Part shown: positions 1-11,881 of the stretch, in pieces
How the letters are laid out: each line of letters starts with the position of its first letter
Numbering within the stretch: position 1 is the first letter of the stretch
Source of the DNA: Aspidiotus rigidus
Lineage: Eukaryota > Arthropoda > Insecta > Hemiptera > Diaspididae
Reading direction: 5' to 3'
DNA: 64,000 nt
Assembly: GCA_035079385.1 (NCBI GenBank)
Contig: JAVHKY010000003.1
Span: 25,063,501 to 25,127,500 of the forward strand
Notes under the pieces: generated by a model
The model's input: only the letters and a program-made list of their open reading frames with translations
The model's database searches: none
Told to the model about the DNA's origin: nothing
Translations under genes and position numbers: made by a program

Positions 1-1107
1 TTGGAGGTTATTGTTGCAGAAATTGCCAAAAAACCTTTGTTATCTCGCATTATAAAAAAATATTCCAAACTCCTACACTCGCTCCCATCGATAGATGGCT
101 ATCCTTACCAATACCTCACCTATTTCGAAATTTTTCATCGTTGGCCGTTAGAAATTTTGACACGGAAACACAAGGTTGCCATACCAACTCAATTCCGTGA
201 TTACCGTATCATATACACCGATGGCTCAAAGATGACTTCCGGTTGCTGTGCGGCCTTCTACGACTCCTTTTCGGGAGTTGTAAGGAACTTCCAAATTTGC
301 CCCGGATCCTCGTCCTATGACTGCGATGTTGCTGCTATTTTCATGGCTCTTAACTTCGTATCTCAATCTAATCCTTCTTCTTCTCCGCATAACCAAATCC
401 TCATCGCTTCAGATTCTCTCTCGGCCCTTCAAGCAATCATAGAATCACCCTAGAGTCACAATATCAGCCCCACTATCATTAACACTCGCTTCCTCTTCCA
501 ACATCTACTTCACTCTAAGAACATCAGCACTTCTTTTATGTGGATCCCCAGCCACAAGGGAATTGAGGGCAATGAACGAGTTGATTCGGCAGCTAAAGCG
601 GCTTGCTCCTCGCAGTCTGCCGCTAAATACTCATTCATTGGTGCAAATTTCCTCTTAGGCATAGCCCGAGAAGAAAACGAAGAAAAATGGCAAAGACACT
701 ACTTGGAAAACATTTCCCTTTCATCCCAGTACTTCCATCTAGAAAACTCAATTCCCACTCATCCCTGGTACATATTGTCAAACTACGTCAACCGAAAATT
801 CACTGTCTCAATTTGCAAACTTCGATTCAATCACAACAGGCTCCCGTAAAATTTAACAAAATTTTTACCAAACATATCTCCTGATTGTCCTTTTCATCCG
901 CAAGACAAGATAGCGGCCGACTTAAACCACATTCTTTTTTAATGTCCACATCTTACCACTCAACAAAATACACTCCACTCTTCACTTATCAACTCTAATA
1001 TTCAACGCCCTTTCGCTGCACTCAATTGCCTCCATATCACCAACCTCTCTGTCTTTCCTGATCTTTACTCATTCATGAATTCTCTCTCTCCTACCCTCAC
1101 TATCTAA
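1..1107 (+). pseudogene. LINE ORF2 C-terminus (RNase H plus zinc motif), dead
   Basis: This is the 3' end of a non-LTR retrotransposon ORF2. One reading frame runs from the window edge to a final TAA at 1105-1107, broken by three in-frame stops (TAG 451-453, TAA 847-849, TAA 940-942). RNase H landmarks are IYTDGSK (first catalytic Asp), SDSLSALQAI (third), and WIPSHKGIEGNERVD near 538-580. The usual catalytic Glu appears replaced by Asp in YDCDVAAI. After it comes a block with LRFNHNRLP and a Cys/His motif (CPFHP ... LNHILF-stop-CPHL) typical of LINE C-termini. The stop at 940 stands where LINEs usually have a Glu or Gln before CP. RNase H after the RT places it in the I/R1/LOA group; exact clade unknown. 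T-rich and A-rich runs near 1210-1242 may be the 3' end. The start is cut by the window. Confidence 0.85.
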
Positions 1108-2421
1108 TCCACTTGCTTCTCCCTGTCTTCTACCTCACAATTATGTTACATCATCGGGCGAAATGACTCTTCGGTGGAAGCCTTATTCATAACCGTATTT
1201 TCATCATGTATTTTTTTTCTTTTTTTTCTAATAAAAAAAAATATACGACTAATGAGTTGGATTGATATCAATATATCGATGTATCTCAGCTCAACATAAA
1301 TTAACCAACTGGGTATGATGTTGACCTAAGGTTGCCAGCGGTGACGTCACAATCTGATGATGTCCAAGAGACACCGAAGGGAGGCATACTCAAAAGAGTA
1401 AAACGAGGAGTAAATTGCTACAGCCACCTCGTTTTACTTTTTGGAGTATGCCTCCCTTCGGTATATCTGGCCATAACTTGGTGAATCTTATTAATTCTAC
1501 GTCGTAGAGACTTGGAAAATTTTCGAGGAACCCCGTCTTTCGCGGTATCCTATTCCCTTATTGGGCCGAATAATCCCGATTCAAACATGATACTCGTATA
1601 AGAAGACATTAAAATATTATTTATTTATTTGCCAGAACATTTTATTTTTCTGAGAGGAGAGGGTCGCCCACCAATCAATCCAACATTCGGCCCAACTATA
1701 TGAAACAGGTTTCATCATAAGAACACACGAAAATAGTATCAAGTTACGAGGTCAATTATTCATAAAAAATGTAAATGGTGGAGCATATTTCATACTCTTT
1801 TAAATCCTCTGCAATGTCATCCTTCAAACCAACTATCAAGTTGGAAACCTAAAGTTCTTCGCAGATTTATATGTTGAATGGTATAACAGAGAAAGTTCTA
1901 TTGGTTTCAATTTCGAAAATACCCAGGAAAGCTTCTGACTAGAACTTACGGATTTAGTCGCGAACCATATTCTGGCTTGGAAAAGGATCAGAAATTTCAC
2001 TACCAGGGTCAAGGATCACTCTCAGGTCTAGCTTCACGTATCACTCTTTAACAATTTGTAGCGTTTTAAGTAGGTCAAGGTCAATCTAAAAACATTCGAA
2101 TAAGGAAATAAATATTTTAAACACAGAGGATTAAAGATCCAAAGTCTTTTGATGATTTTAGTTTTCACTATTCTACCGAAATAAAGGAATCACATTGAAA
2201 TTTTCCTCCGCTCAAACTATCACAAACTTTTTACCATCCTTATTTTAAGACACCAAAAAGAAAATTTTCCACTTACGATAGCTTAAAATAAATAATATGA
2301 AGAAAAGGGATCCCACTCCCTATTTTCAGCTATTCTTTAGATATAGCTTTATCTGACACATTTTCGTTTATTATTCTTCCGAAGTCTGTGAAAAAAAATA
2401 ATTTTTTATTTCTCTCCGCAG
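1108..2421. other. Intron or intergenic DNA without recognised gene
   Basis: This is the stretch between the LINE remnant and the first visible exon of the coiled-coil gene. It is probably that gene's intron, with the LINE inserted in it, because the exon at 2422 begins after a splice acceptor and has no start codon. Apart from a strong hairpin at 1373-1462, nothing coding is seen. Confidence 0.5.
1373..1462. repeat. 36-bp inverted repeat with 18-nt loop
   Basis: The arms 1373-1408 and 1427-1462 are reverse complements with a one-base indel and one mismatch. Outer ends read ACCGAAGGGAGGCATACTC. The inner arm AGTAAAACGAGG recurs in the foldback element near 17340, so this may be a small relative or solo end of that family. 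Confidence 0.75.
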
Positions 2422-3981
2422 ATTTTGTCGTCCGAAGATCGACAAGATGAATTCATCTCGGAAGAATTTAACCGTTGGTCCAAATTGTACGTCGACGTTG
2501 ACGTGTTGAAGAGTAATTACAACAATAAATGTAAAGAAGTTAGCAGTTTGAAGGAGAAAATTGCTCAACTGGAAACGCAAATTCGCGTACGTATCTTATA
2601 TTATAAAAGAATTTCAGTTTTCACGCATTTACGAAATGTTCTTCGAATATTCACGCGTGTATATTCTCTTTTTTTGACGTAGCTTTTACAAAAAGAAAAA
2701 GACACTCTGTCAACTCACGAGAACACTTTCAAGGACCGTTACACTGATCTCGATTACCATATATCCGTATCGCGGAACAATTCCATAGGTAAAGCGTATC
2801 TGAGCGACGACCGCGACGGCACGAGCAAGTGCGAAGGTGGCGGTAATTCGACCCCGGCCGAAGACGAAGGCATCAGCTCCTCGGATCAGGACGACAGCGA
2901 AGAGATCGTGAATACGAGTAGAGAATTTACGACCTTCTACACCGCCAACGACATGACCATGCTCAACAACTACGGGACGTACCAAAACGATAAAAATTCC
3001 GAGCCGACCATAGACGAAGTAATGCAGGATTTCCAAAACATCATCAACGACGTGCAAAACCAAAACTATCGCAGCGAACGAAAGAATAAAGATCAGTACG
3101 AAGACGCGGTGATCCGACGTTACCAAAAGGTGGACGGTACGTCAAGCTCAGAATCCCTGACCGAACCTGCGGCTGTGGATGAAGAAACGGACATCGTTCC
3201 CTCGCTGATCTTGCCGGAGCCTCCTAGAAAGACGAGAAATTTGCACTTAATGCACAAGACAAACATCGAAATGAATCCATTCTTCGAGGACGAAAGCGTC
3301 GTCGATACAAATTTCATGAATTACAGTCGCGTTCCTGCGAGTAACTTTCACCCAAACATGGAAAAGTACCCAATTCGTGGATACGCGTGCGGCGACATCA
3401 GTCAGCCACCGATAGTGCGACCGAGCTTAAGAAGAAGCGAAACTTTCCATCATCTGCAGCCGAATGACAAACCGAATAACAGTGCGAGTCAGATTAACGT
3501 GCTGGATTCGCGAGTCGTACCGAAGTCGCGCAGAGGTCCCAACGACAAAGTAAAAATGCTGAACACCAAGAATAACAACTACGTCGTACAAAATTCGAAT
3601 AATCTGCAAAAAGAATTATTTCGAAATAAGGACGAGCATACTAAATTGGCGAGGTCGGTCAGCACGAAACCGTTAATAAACGGTGTTATGCCCACGGTGA
3701 ATTGCGCGCCATTTCCCCGAATCAATCCGGTCGCGTATTTTCCAAAGAAGAATGTCTTTCCTGGTCATCCGAACCCGCAGCAATTTTCATTGAAACGACA
3801 TCAGAACGCCGGTCTCTATTCCGACACAAATCACGCTCCACCGCCAACGGGTAGTAATCTCCTGCACCAGGTCATTACTATCACTTCGGATTACCCTAAA
3901 CGAAGTCTGAACGGACTGAAGCATATTAATTTGAATATTTCCGAGGGAAGACTAATGGACCTCCCCTCGGGACTATATTGA
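2422..3981 (+). CDS. Coiled-coil protein, 3' two exons, join(2422..2586,2683..3981)
   Basis: This is the 3' part of a spliced gene; earlier exons lie left of the window. Exon one starts after the acceptor CTCCGCAG (ending 2421) and ends at a GTACGT donor at 2587. The intron is 96 bp with acceptor TTTTTTTGACGTAG. Both junctions are phase 0 and the frame stays open for 487 codons. Residues 1-80 are rich in Glu/Lys/Leu heptads (SSLKEKIAQLETQIR, then LLQKEKDTLSTHENTFKDRY) and continue smoothly across the splice, predicting a coiled coil. The rest is hydrophilic and probably disordered, with an acidic Ser/Asp/Glu patch (EDEGISSSDQDDSEE) and many Asn, Pro and basic residues. There is no signal peptide or membrane segment. 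Codons are richer in CpG than in the flanking repeats. I do not recognise the family; a cytoskeletal or scaffold role would be a guess. Confidence 0.85.
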
Positions 3982-4292
3982 AAAATGAGTCAGCTAATCA
4001 GGAGATTGCTCAAAGACGATCTTACTCCCAACTCTAAAAAAGATGTTTAGAGCTATCGGATGTGAAGACGTGAGGATCCACTGGTAGAGAGAGCATCTGG
4101 TCGCTCATTGGAGGACTACGAGTATGCTAATCGGTTTCAGTCGTGGACGTAAAAGCAAGCTTAGTGACAGATGAAAATTCACAGTTTCGACCTTTTTTTC
4201 TTTATTGAATTCCTTGTACAGATTATAAAATAATTTATGTATCACTTTTTTTACTGTAGATTTTTATCCTACAAAACAGCGTGTTCTCGAAA

Positions 4293-4310
4293 AATAAAGT
4301 TCGATTTATT
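4293..4310. terminator. Overlapping poly(A) signals of two convergent genes
   Basis: AATAAA on + at 4293-4298 lies about 310 nt after the stop of the coiled-coil gene. AATAAA on - (TTTATT at 4305-4310) lies about 50 nt after the stop of the Cys-rich gene. The two transcripts should overlap by a few bases around these sites. Confidence 0.55.
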
Positions 4311-4357
4311 AAAAATTCCTTCAAAACGATTCAATTTTGAGCCTAGAAAGTACAAAA

Positions 4358-7300
4358 TTACATTCGACGCATACATCTACAGTCTACTTGACAGTTGGTC
4401 CCGCATACACAATGCATACAGACACATCCGTGGGCTCCGCATCCCCGTCCAATATTCCGACGATTAACTTCGTTTCTGCTCCCTGATGTGTGAGCAGCTC
4501 CAGAATTCCGTTTTTTGCGTTCGGTCGTTTCGGAATCTTTCGCGTCGTGATTCTTATCGTCATTGAAAACCTTCAGATTGCCTCGAACAGTTTTGAAAAT
4601 GTTCATATCCCTGTGAGGATACGAACGGAACAATCAGGTCGAATGGTCAACTTATAGGTAGCATCCAAGAAGATGATTTTTCTTTTCAGGGTGCTTGCCC
4701 AGGAGTTGATTAAATGAATCGACCATCACAGACAAGTCAAATATTTATGACGAGCTAAAGTTCACTGTTTCAATTACATAATTTGATATCAGGCAAAAGG
4801 TTTTTTGAAGGAGCATTGCAATGAGCTACATCTAAGGTTATGGGCAAATGAAGACAAGGAGGAAGTTCCTTGCGCTAATGATCTTCTCTTAGTTGTTTTG
4901 AAAGAGAGTTGATGTAGAGAAGGACAGAATGGTGAAATCGGATGCGTTTAAGAGCTGGGGAAGAGAAAAAGTGAGAGAGGAAATCGAATATAAGAAAAAA
5001 TTACAGGCACGTAAACTTTTTAAGCCGCGACCGGTTTCGAAAAGGTCAATGTTCCATCATGAGATAATCGCAACTAAAGAAAATCGAAAGAAAGGAAAAG
5101 AGGAATACTGTTCGGGTATCAAGTCGAATTAACGTTCGAAATTGCCAAATAGAACATGCTCTGTGTCGTCGAGTGATTTACAATTATTGGAACCGTCTTC
5201 AGGTTCATAATTTCTATCTCTTCCAATTTGTTGAGAACTCTGCCTTTCGGCAAGCCTGTGAAAAAGAAATATATTCTTTTTTGGGAGAGGAAGGTCCATA
5301 GATAGGATGTGCCGAGCGAATACAGATGTGTGAGGCAGTGAATGGGGGATTTTACTTCTAAAGATCGATAGTAGCGCACGTGGTTAGAAATGTAACTATG
5401 TGAACAAACAAATCAAGTTTACTTTTGAGACAATGCTACTAAAAATCCAAAAGTAGGCAGAAAAATAACAAAGAGTGAATTTCTTTTCTTGTTGCAGTGA
5501 AAGAAAGGCGTTTGTCTATCTATCTAGGGTTAATTTTGAAGGTCTCGCAAATTTATTATTAAAGAACAAATCGTTTTATCTTATGAGAAAATCGTGTTTG
5601 TCCACATAGTTCAGTATTTTATCCGCAGAGCTGACTGTCCTCTGACGTCAAAAGTAAAATTATTCTGCCATTGCGAACAACTAATTCAAGCTCAATCATA
5701 CGGTCCTGAAGGGCCCCACTCGTCTGATCTACATATATGGCATTACATTCGCCATAGCTGATCAAGAGGGGGTGGGATCTTTATAGGGTGGAAGAGTCCA
5801 CAACATGCTACGTGATGTTGGTGTTCTTCCAGATATCGTCTCTGGGTTCAAAGTCTTTCTTATCAGTTTTCGGAAGGTCTACTAATGTGTTGTCCCCTGT
5901 CACCCTGGGGTAATCATAATAAGATGGAGGTATTTCTTTTTGATTCCGGCCCTCTTTGCCGCAGCCGGGCGAGAAATAAACACTAATCAAATAATACTGA
6001 TGGCTCGTACTCATGAGGATTTAATTGACACTCTTCATAAGCCTTGAATAATTACCACAAAAAATTGAGTCCTCCTTGAATTTATTTAACCTCAAAATCT
6101 CCCTCCTCCCTAATTCTAGGAGTAATTTGGCGGTCGATTTCGACATTTATTCTCAGACTGCCTACACCGGGCCAAATATCCACGGGGATTCTTTTTACCA
6201 CGTTCACGTCTCGCAACTCCAAAAAGAAATCAATACCATTTCTCATATTGCGCTCTCCAAAAACTTCAGAACCGACAATCGCAAAATTGGGGAATCAAAG
6301 AGGAAAGCCTTTGTCCTAAAGAGAGGCCCTTCCCTTCAAGGCCTTATGAAAAGCTGGAGACAGGACGCATTAGGTTAGTGTACGCTATCTGGGCCATCTT
6401 TCTCATAAAATTCATTAATTATTAATGAATCTTGGCGACAGGATTGCCTTTTACAGTTCTTACACCCTTCAGAGCCTCGCCAACCCTGAGGATCCCACCC
6501 CCTTCTCCGAAGCACAGCATGTAGAAAATCAGCTGTGGCGATGTCGTGTACACATAGGTCAGACGAGTAGGGCCCTTGATTGAGCTCATTGAAGCAGGAG
6601 GACCAGAAATCATGTCGATTGGAGAGGATAAGGGAGCGGTAAAAGGATTTGAGATCATAAGAGATGAGGGATCTGTTACGGAAGGTCAACGCAATGATTG
6701 CTTTGCGAGAAGATCCACTGCGTCATGTTCCTCAAAGTTGATGTTTCTCGTTATCCATAGAAAACAAATGGAGGATGAGGAGGAACTTGAGTATGAAAGA
6801 ATGAAGATTCGTTGGACGATAGGATTGGTAGAATGATAAAAGGTGAGATATGAGGAATATAAGGGTTAACCAAGGGGAAGTGAATGACAAAATTGGAAGT
6901 AAAAGTCCACTTCAAGATGAGTACCTAGATAGGATTGACAGAACAAAAAGGATGAATTACGTGAGCTCAGGGCATTTAGTACTGGCCTGTTGAGGCTAGA
7001 AAGTTAGCAGCGAGAGGGAGAGCGCGATAATGGAGAGGAGAAACACTTGCCTCAACACACGGGGTGCGTGAATGGCTGGTGCGTAGTGTGCCAAGGACCT
7101 GTCGATACTCGAGAGATTGAACGGTGTCCAGCAATTTCAAGTTCATTCTATCGGAGTGGGTGTAAATTGGAGAGCGTAATCGAGTTGGAGACGTAATAGA
7201 CTATAGTAGAGTTGTAGAAGGAGTTTGCAGTTACAGCCAGTATGAGGGAGTGATACGTACGTATTTGAGAATGTTCAAGGAATTGAGGCATTTTGTTCTT

Positions 7301-10300
7301 AGAATTCTGACTTGGGGAATCCAGGAGCTTTTGGAGTCAAAGGTGATTTTAGAATCGATCCATTTACTAGTATCGAACTCCTGGACATAATTTCCGTTTT
7401 TTTTTTCTTTCTTTTGCTTATAGATGACTGTAAAGATCGCGTTACCAGAGTCCTATGATAGGGCAAACAATGGTAATAGCTGATATCAAAAAGATAGTTT
7501 TGCTTCCAGACGGAAACAAAATGAAACTGTAGGAGAAGAGAGCGAACAGTATGGCCGAATATTTTTTTTCCTGATACTGGGAGTTGAAGAGAGGGTCAAC
7601 TTTTTATACGTACTTTGTGGAATTTCGCGTTAGTTAAGCGAGTTCACTCTTCTTGTCCACAAACATACTATTTTTCTCATTAACGAGTAACGACTAGTCC
7701 AGCTTCTATCAAGAAATAGATGAAGAAAAATTTTTGCCCAAAGATTCTCCTAAAAAATATGAGGCATTATTCTTTTAAGCTGAAAATTCTCAGCTGAGTT
7801 TCCTCGATATAAAATCGTCTCCTAGCATGAAAATCTTCTTTTGATTGAAACAAAATCTGACCTCGGAAAATGAAAATTTTCGCGTGGAAAAATAGAAATA
7901 AAGAGACACTCTCAAAGGAAGATCGAAACTTTTGTGAATGGACTGCGCAGAGTAAATTGTTACTGATTGAGATCATAAAAAAATAAGCTCGCGTAATATT
8001 TTTGAAGTTAGGTTCTAAGAAGTTACTCTGCAGATAAACCTGGACAAAAAAGTGGACGTTGAGCACGAAGAAGACGTTAATTATAAGTGAAAATGAAATT
8101 TTCCTTGTTAAGCCTCCAGAGTGCCAAATACGGAAAATTCCACTGGAGAATGCAACGGTTTTGTGCGCTTCTCCTTCACTGTTGAAGAGCTCGAGAGCAG
8201 GTAAGATGGATATCCATCTTGTTTTTTTCAAGTAAACTTAGCTTACAGGGTTCAAACGCAAGTACGACGGAACATCCATCTTCATTTCCAATAAACCAAA
8301 TGTTAGCCAAAGAGTGTAAGGTTCAGTTAAAAAAACAAGATGGATACGTCCATTTTATCTGCTCTCGAGCTTCTTATCGTTACACCCATAACAAGTGATA
8401 ATTTTTTTAATTTTATTGTTTTTTTTTTATTCCCGTTGAACGAAAATAATAAAAAAGAACAAAGAAGTACCTACGAGTTAATATAAAATTTAAAAAGCGA
8501 GATAAAATTAATAAGGAGGACGGAAAAATTAAAATAAATAATTGAGTTCAAATTTTATCTTGCGATAGAAAATTAAATTCTAATTAGAAAAAGACGTAGG
8601 TAACAGAAAAAAAAAAAAAAAAACGGTAGAAGGAGAAGATACGAAAGTTCCAAAATAAAATTGTTTTAAAAGTATCGCGAGCGTTTCGATAATCGGATAG
8701 ACGAATGCTTGCACGTGAATCTGTGGCAAGTTACTGGAAATTTTTTTATTTTTATTTTTATTTTTTAATACACCCTTTATTGTGAAAATAATTAAAAAAA
8801 TAAAAATTAATAAAAAAAAATAAAAAAAAAATAAAAAAAATAAAAAATGATAAAAATAAAAATAAAAATAAAAAAAGAAACATTACAAAACAAGGAAGAG
8901 AAAAACAAAATTACAGAAATTTAGAAGGAAAAAAAAATACAAAAATCCAAAAATAATAATAATTAAAAAAAAATGAAAAAAAATAAAAATAAAATAAACA
9001 GGGTGTTGGAGGATGGCGACTAGGCCTTACCTCGTTTAACAAATTTGTTATGATGGATTCCGGAAGATTTTTAAGGAAATTAAAGATATGAGGGAAAATT
9101 GATAATTCTTCGGATGAGAGAAGGTCAATAGCTCGGAAAGGGGTTGGAAAATTTAAATTCATACATTCTGAATAGAGTTTTTGTCTTAAATTTGGTAATT
9201 CTGAGCATTCAAAAAGGTAGTGGTTGATGTCGGCTTTTAAAGGGTTGTCTGGATGGAAGGAGCATGCGTCAGATTCTATGAGATTTATGCGTTTGAGGTG
9301 GACAGGGAGACGATTATGTGCGAAGCGAAGACGGCTGATTTTGACAATGAGAGAACGAAGGGTGTCGTGAAATTTCTGAAATTTTAAGTCGGTATTCCAG
9401 AGAGAATGTCTTCGTTTTCGAAATTCTGTTCAATATATACTTAACTGGGAGATTTTATTCGCGTTTCTTTCTATAAGAGATCGGGCTGCGAAGGAAAGCG
9501 AGGTAAAAAATTGTTCATAAGCCCTCGTCCAAAGATACGCTGCCAAAATCATTATCCCTTAGCATCGTCGAAAGCTCTAATTTGATATCCTGATTTCCAC
9601 TTACGTATGGCTAATTCGTCTTCGTTCATTAGTATACGAAGAGGAACATTTTGAAAATGAAAATCTAAATATTTATAGGAAAACAAACACCATAAGCGGG
9701 AAATAATGGGGTGCTGAGGTGTTCGAGCATTCCTTGGGATTTTCAAGGAGCGCTCAATACACCCTGAAATCATATTGTATTTTTATACAAGAAAAATAAA
9801 TCAATATTTCGGTTTTTTTTCACTTGGATATTGATCTTGAGCACTTCTAAGGAGAATTTTAAGCTGCCACCTCTGCCAAACAAGAAAAAAATTTGATAGA
9901 TTTCGATCCAAACAGAATACCTAGGTATTTTCTCCGCATCTCGAAATCCCCGGACCAACTACAAAGATGGGACATACGCTAGATAGGTACTGAATAATGA
10001 GTTGAAAACTTACAAATCGTCGGAATCAAAAGGTCGCCCACATTTCTGGACGACATGTTTGTTAATTGGAACACACTGATCGAAATAGTGTTGCTTCAGT
10101 TCTTCGAATCGACGTTCCTCAGCTGCATAAAAGAAAAAAAAAAGCACTTCAAGGTATACGGACCAAAAAAATATAACTTTTGTAAATAAAATCGAATTGA
10201 AGAGACAACCATTAAGAAATGGCTCAATCGATCATCGGTTTTCACTTTTAGTCGATAATAAACAGAAAAGCGCATGATATAAAGTATTACGTCTCTCGTA

Positions 10301-10538
10301 TTCAAATAATTTTACCTTCGGCTTGTCGAGGATCGCTGGGTCTGGACGGGTCATGAATGCGGATATTCAGCTTCTTACTACGCCTGAAATTTTTGTAAGT
10401 ATTTTTTTTCATTATCAAACGGCTTCTTCTCGCACTTTTCGCGATAATTTCTTACCTAAGCTGTTCTGGATTACCGCTGTTACGACTTTTTTTAAGGATT
10501 CCCGGACTGCATTTCCCGCGTGATTTTGAAGTCGACAT
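4358..10538 (-). CDS. Four-exon gene, small basic protein with Cys-rich tail; complement(join(4358..4610,10014..10122,10316..10383,10456..10538))
   Basis: Reconstructed from splice sites. Exon 1 runs from ATG 10538-10536 to donor GTAAGA. Exon 2 has acceptor AAAAATTTCAG and donor GTAAAA. Exon 3 has acceptor CTTTTATGCAG and donor GTAAGT. Exon 4 has acceptor TATCCTCACAG. All junction phases agree, giving 170 codons plus TAA. The N-terminus is basic (MSTSKSRGKCSPGILKKSR). The middle has a charged helix (AEERRFEELKQHYFDQ) and KCGRPFDSDDL. The last 30 residues hold eight cysteines spaced C-x4-C-x-C-x2-C-x-C-x3-C-x3-C-x-C, like insect metallothioneins (VCGTNCQ), although metallothioneins lack such a leader. 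No signal peptide is seen. The last intron is 5.4 kb and transposon-filled. An alternative last exon at 9770-9872 also fits the phase. An in-frame ATG at 10661 could extend the N-terminus. Function unknown; metal or DNA binding through the tail is inference. Confidence 0.65.
5708..5790 (+). pseudogene. Short LINE fragment, inverted relative to 6481-6576
   Basis: About 80 bp beginning AAGGGCCCCACTCGTCTGA match the reverse complement of 6481-6576 at roughly three bases in four. Because 6481-6576 lies in the - strand LINE remnant, this is best read as a second scrap of the same LINE in the opposite orientation. The following 600 bp, including a 100-codon open frame at 6076-6378, is not recognised. 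Confidence 0.4.
6380..7355 (-). pseudogene. LINE ORF2 remnant: RT thumb, RNase H end
   Basis: Reading - from 7355 the conceptual protein gives FDSKSSWIP ... CLNSLNILKYV, matching the LINE motif FDxKLSWxPHI ... LNILKYL. Next comes LLDTVQSLEYRQVLGTLRTS ... PLHYRALPLAANF, the post-RT block. Near 6780-6700 is FLWITRNINFEEHDAVDLLAKQS, a decayed version of the RNase H end WIPGHxGIxGNExxDxLAK. Stops and frameshifts are frequent, so this is a dead copy. The order agrees with a single - strand element of the I/R1/LOA type. It sits in the last intron of the Cys-rich gene, in the same direction as that gene. Confidence 0.65.
8184..8373. mobile_element. 190-bp MITE-like inverted repeat
   Basis: Arms of about 45 bp (8184-8228 and 8329-8373) are inverted copies, both reading GCTCGAGAGCAGRTAARATGG inward. 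The left arm contains a perfect 18-bp palindrome, AAGATGGATATCCATCTT, at 8203-8220. About 100 bp of unrelated sequence separates the arms. No convincing target-site duplication was found. A 154-codon open frame crossing the left arm on - is judged fortuitous. Confidence 0.7.
8745..8998. repeat. A-rich (AAAAT)n-like low-complexity tract
   Basis: A long simple run of A with interspersed T on the + strand. It lies directly at the 3' side of the - strand LINE end that follows, so it may have grown from that element's 3' tail, although on the LINE strand it is T-rich rather than A-rich. Confidence 0.7.
8911..9548 (-). pseudogene. LINE ORF2 C-terminus, relative of the copy at 1-1107
   Basis: The - frame runs from about 9548 to 8911 with one internal TGA (9430-9432). 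It gives LRFAHNRLPVHLKRINLIES followed by a Cys/His motif (CSFHP, then INHYLFECSEL). These align closely in order and spacing with LRFNHNRLP and CPFHP-LNHILF-CPHL of the LINE at the left edge, so both belong to one family. Only the last 210 codons remain, and RNase H is missing or unrecognisable upstream. It lies within the last intron of the Cys-rich gene. Confidence 0.75.
9770..9872 (-). other. Possible alternative last exon of the Cys-rich gene
   Basis: After a good acceptor (TTTTTCTTGTTTGGCAG) a 103-nt stretch continues exon 3 in the right phase and ends in TGA after 33 residues (GGSLKFSLEVLK...). It would give a 120-residue protein without the Cys-rich tail. Composition is Lys/Asn/Ile/Phe-rich as in random AT-rich DNA, so the distal exon at 4358-4610 is preferred. 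Confidence 0.25.
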
Positions 10539-11841
10539 TTTTCGAAACTGAACGATGCTAATTTTATCAATCAAGTTATGATCATTTTTCGAATGTAACA
10601 AAACGTACATTTTTCTTATCGGCAACCAATAATTACTGTCACAAGCTGAAACAGCAGGCAAAGAGTAAAATTAAGTGGCATGGAGGAAATTTTCTTAAAT
10701 CGATATTATGAATGAAGAAAAAAAGAGCACAATACTTCAGAGCGAAAAAAAAAAGAAAGAAATAGGAATAGATTGACATATTTTTATGGTAGAATGACTT
10801 GTACTGAAGGATAATACAATTACATAATAATACTTCAAATTGTAATCCAAAACTACAACTCTCAGAGGTAAAGTATAAAACTTTTTGTAAGAACATTTTT
10901 GCTCTTTCGTATTTCATAATACCTACTCGCATTATTTCTACAAGAAAAAAGGAACTTGACCCAGAATTCACATAATTTTTCACTTATAGCAGTATTATTT
11001 ACATAAAATTACCATGAGAATCTGACGTAGAGAAAAAGGAATTCTCAAAGGAATCAGAACGAGTCGCAAAAATGTTTGGGTGTTTAAATCGTCTAAAAAC
11101 GGAGGGATGTAATGAACCGAAGAACAAAAAAAAGGCTAGGCTCGCTTCTCTTATACGAGAAGAATTGTACAGTTACATTATTTTATCTCAATAGTTTCAA
11201 TATTACGAGTACATAACTCAACCAGATCATTCTCTCCATTATATGTTGATGACATGACAAGTGTGAATATGTCTCAAGATTTAGGGTGTTGATGTCACAG
11301 GACGATGAATATTGAACTGAACTGGGACTAAACTAAGCTAATGCATACGTCTTTTCGGAGGAAAGGGGCCTTAATCAGGCTGGCCCACATTTTATCAATA
11401 ATATGGAAATACTGTTGAAGGAACTAAACTTGACCAAGAGCGCAGCTTAAGTAACCAGGCTGGTCCTGTAATACTATTGGAGAGGATTACGCCAAGCAAG
11501 GTGGGTTGAGGCGGATAGCCAAACACCAGAAGTAAAGATTGTATGATGAGATAAACCCGGTTCAATGCGCTGCCTCAGAAATATTGATGGAGATGTATCT
11601 GGCCTATGGGTGGTTTGGGTAACTAATTTACTTTAGAATTGCTCCTCCATACCAATAGAGATATGTCTTCAAGTTAGGAGTAATGACGTCACGGAAAAGT
11701 GGAGTAAAATTTAAAATTTCAGTACGAACATTATACACAATCAACACAACATTCAGATAGTAAAAATTGAAACATACATCAACATGAAATGCTGTTATCG
11801 GAACTCATAATGAGTGAGTGAGGTGTAAGTAGAGCGCTAAT
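10539..11841. other. Upstream region of the Cys-rich gene, no gene seen
   Basis: Presumed promoter and 5' leader of the - strand gene lie at its left end. No TATA box or initiator could be assigned. The rest is AT-rich with only short open frames. Confidence 0.4.
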
Positions 11842-11881
11842 ATTGAAAAAGGGTTTTTCAATTGTACTAATCTACTTTATT

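Noticed and set aside
4929..5132. 67-codon Lys-rich frame
   Set aside because: Short, no splice or homology support, and it lies in the last intron of the - strand gene.
7767..8231. 154-codon open frame on -
   Set aside because: It crosses the MITE arm, is low in gene-like codons, has no family features and lacks splice or start context.
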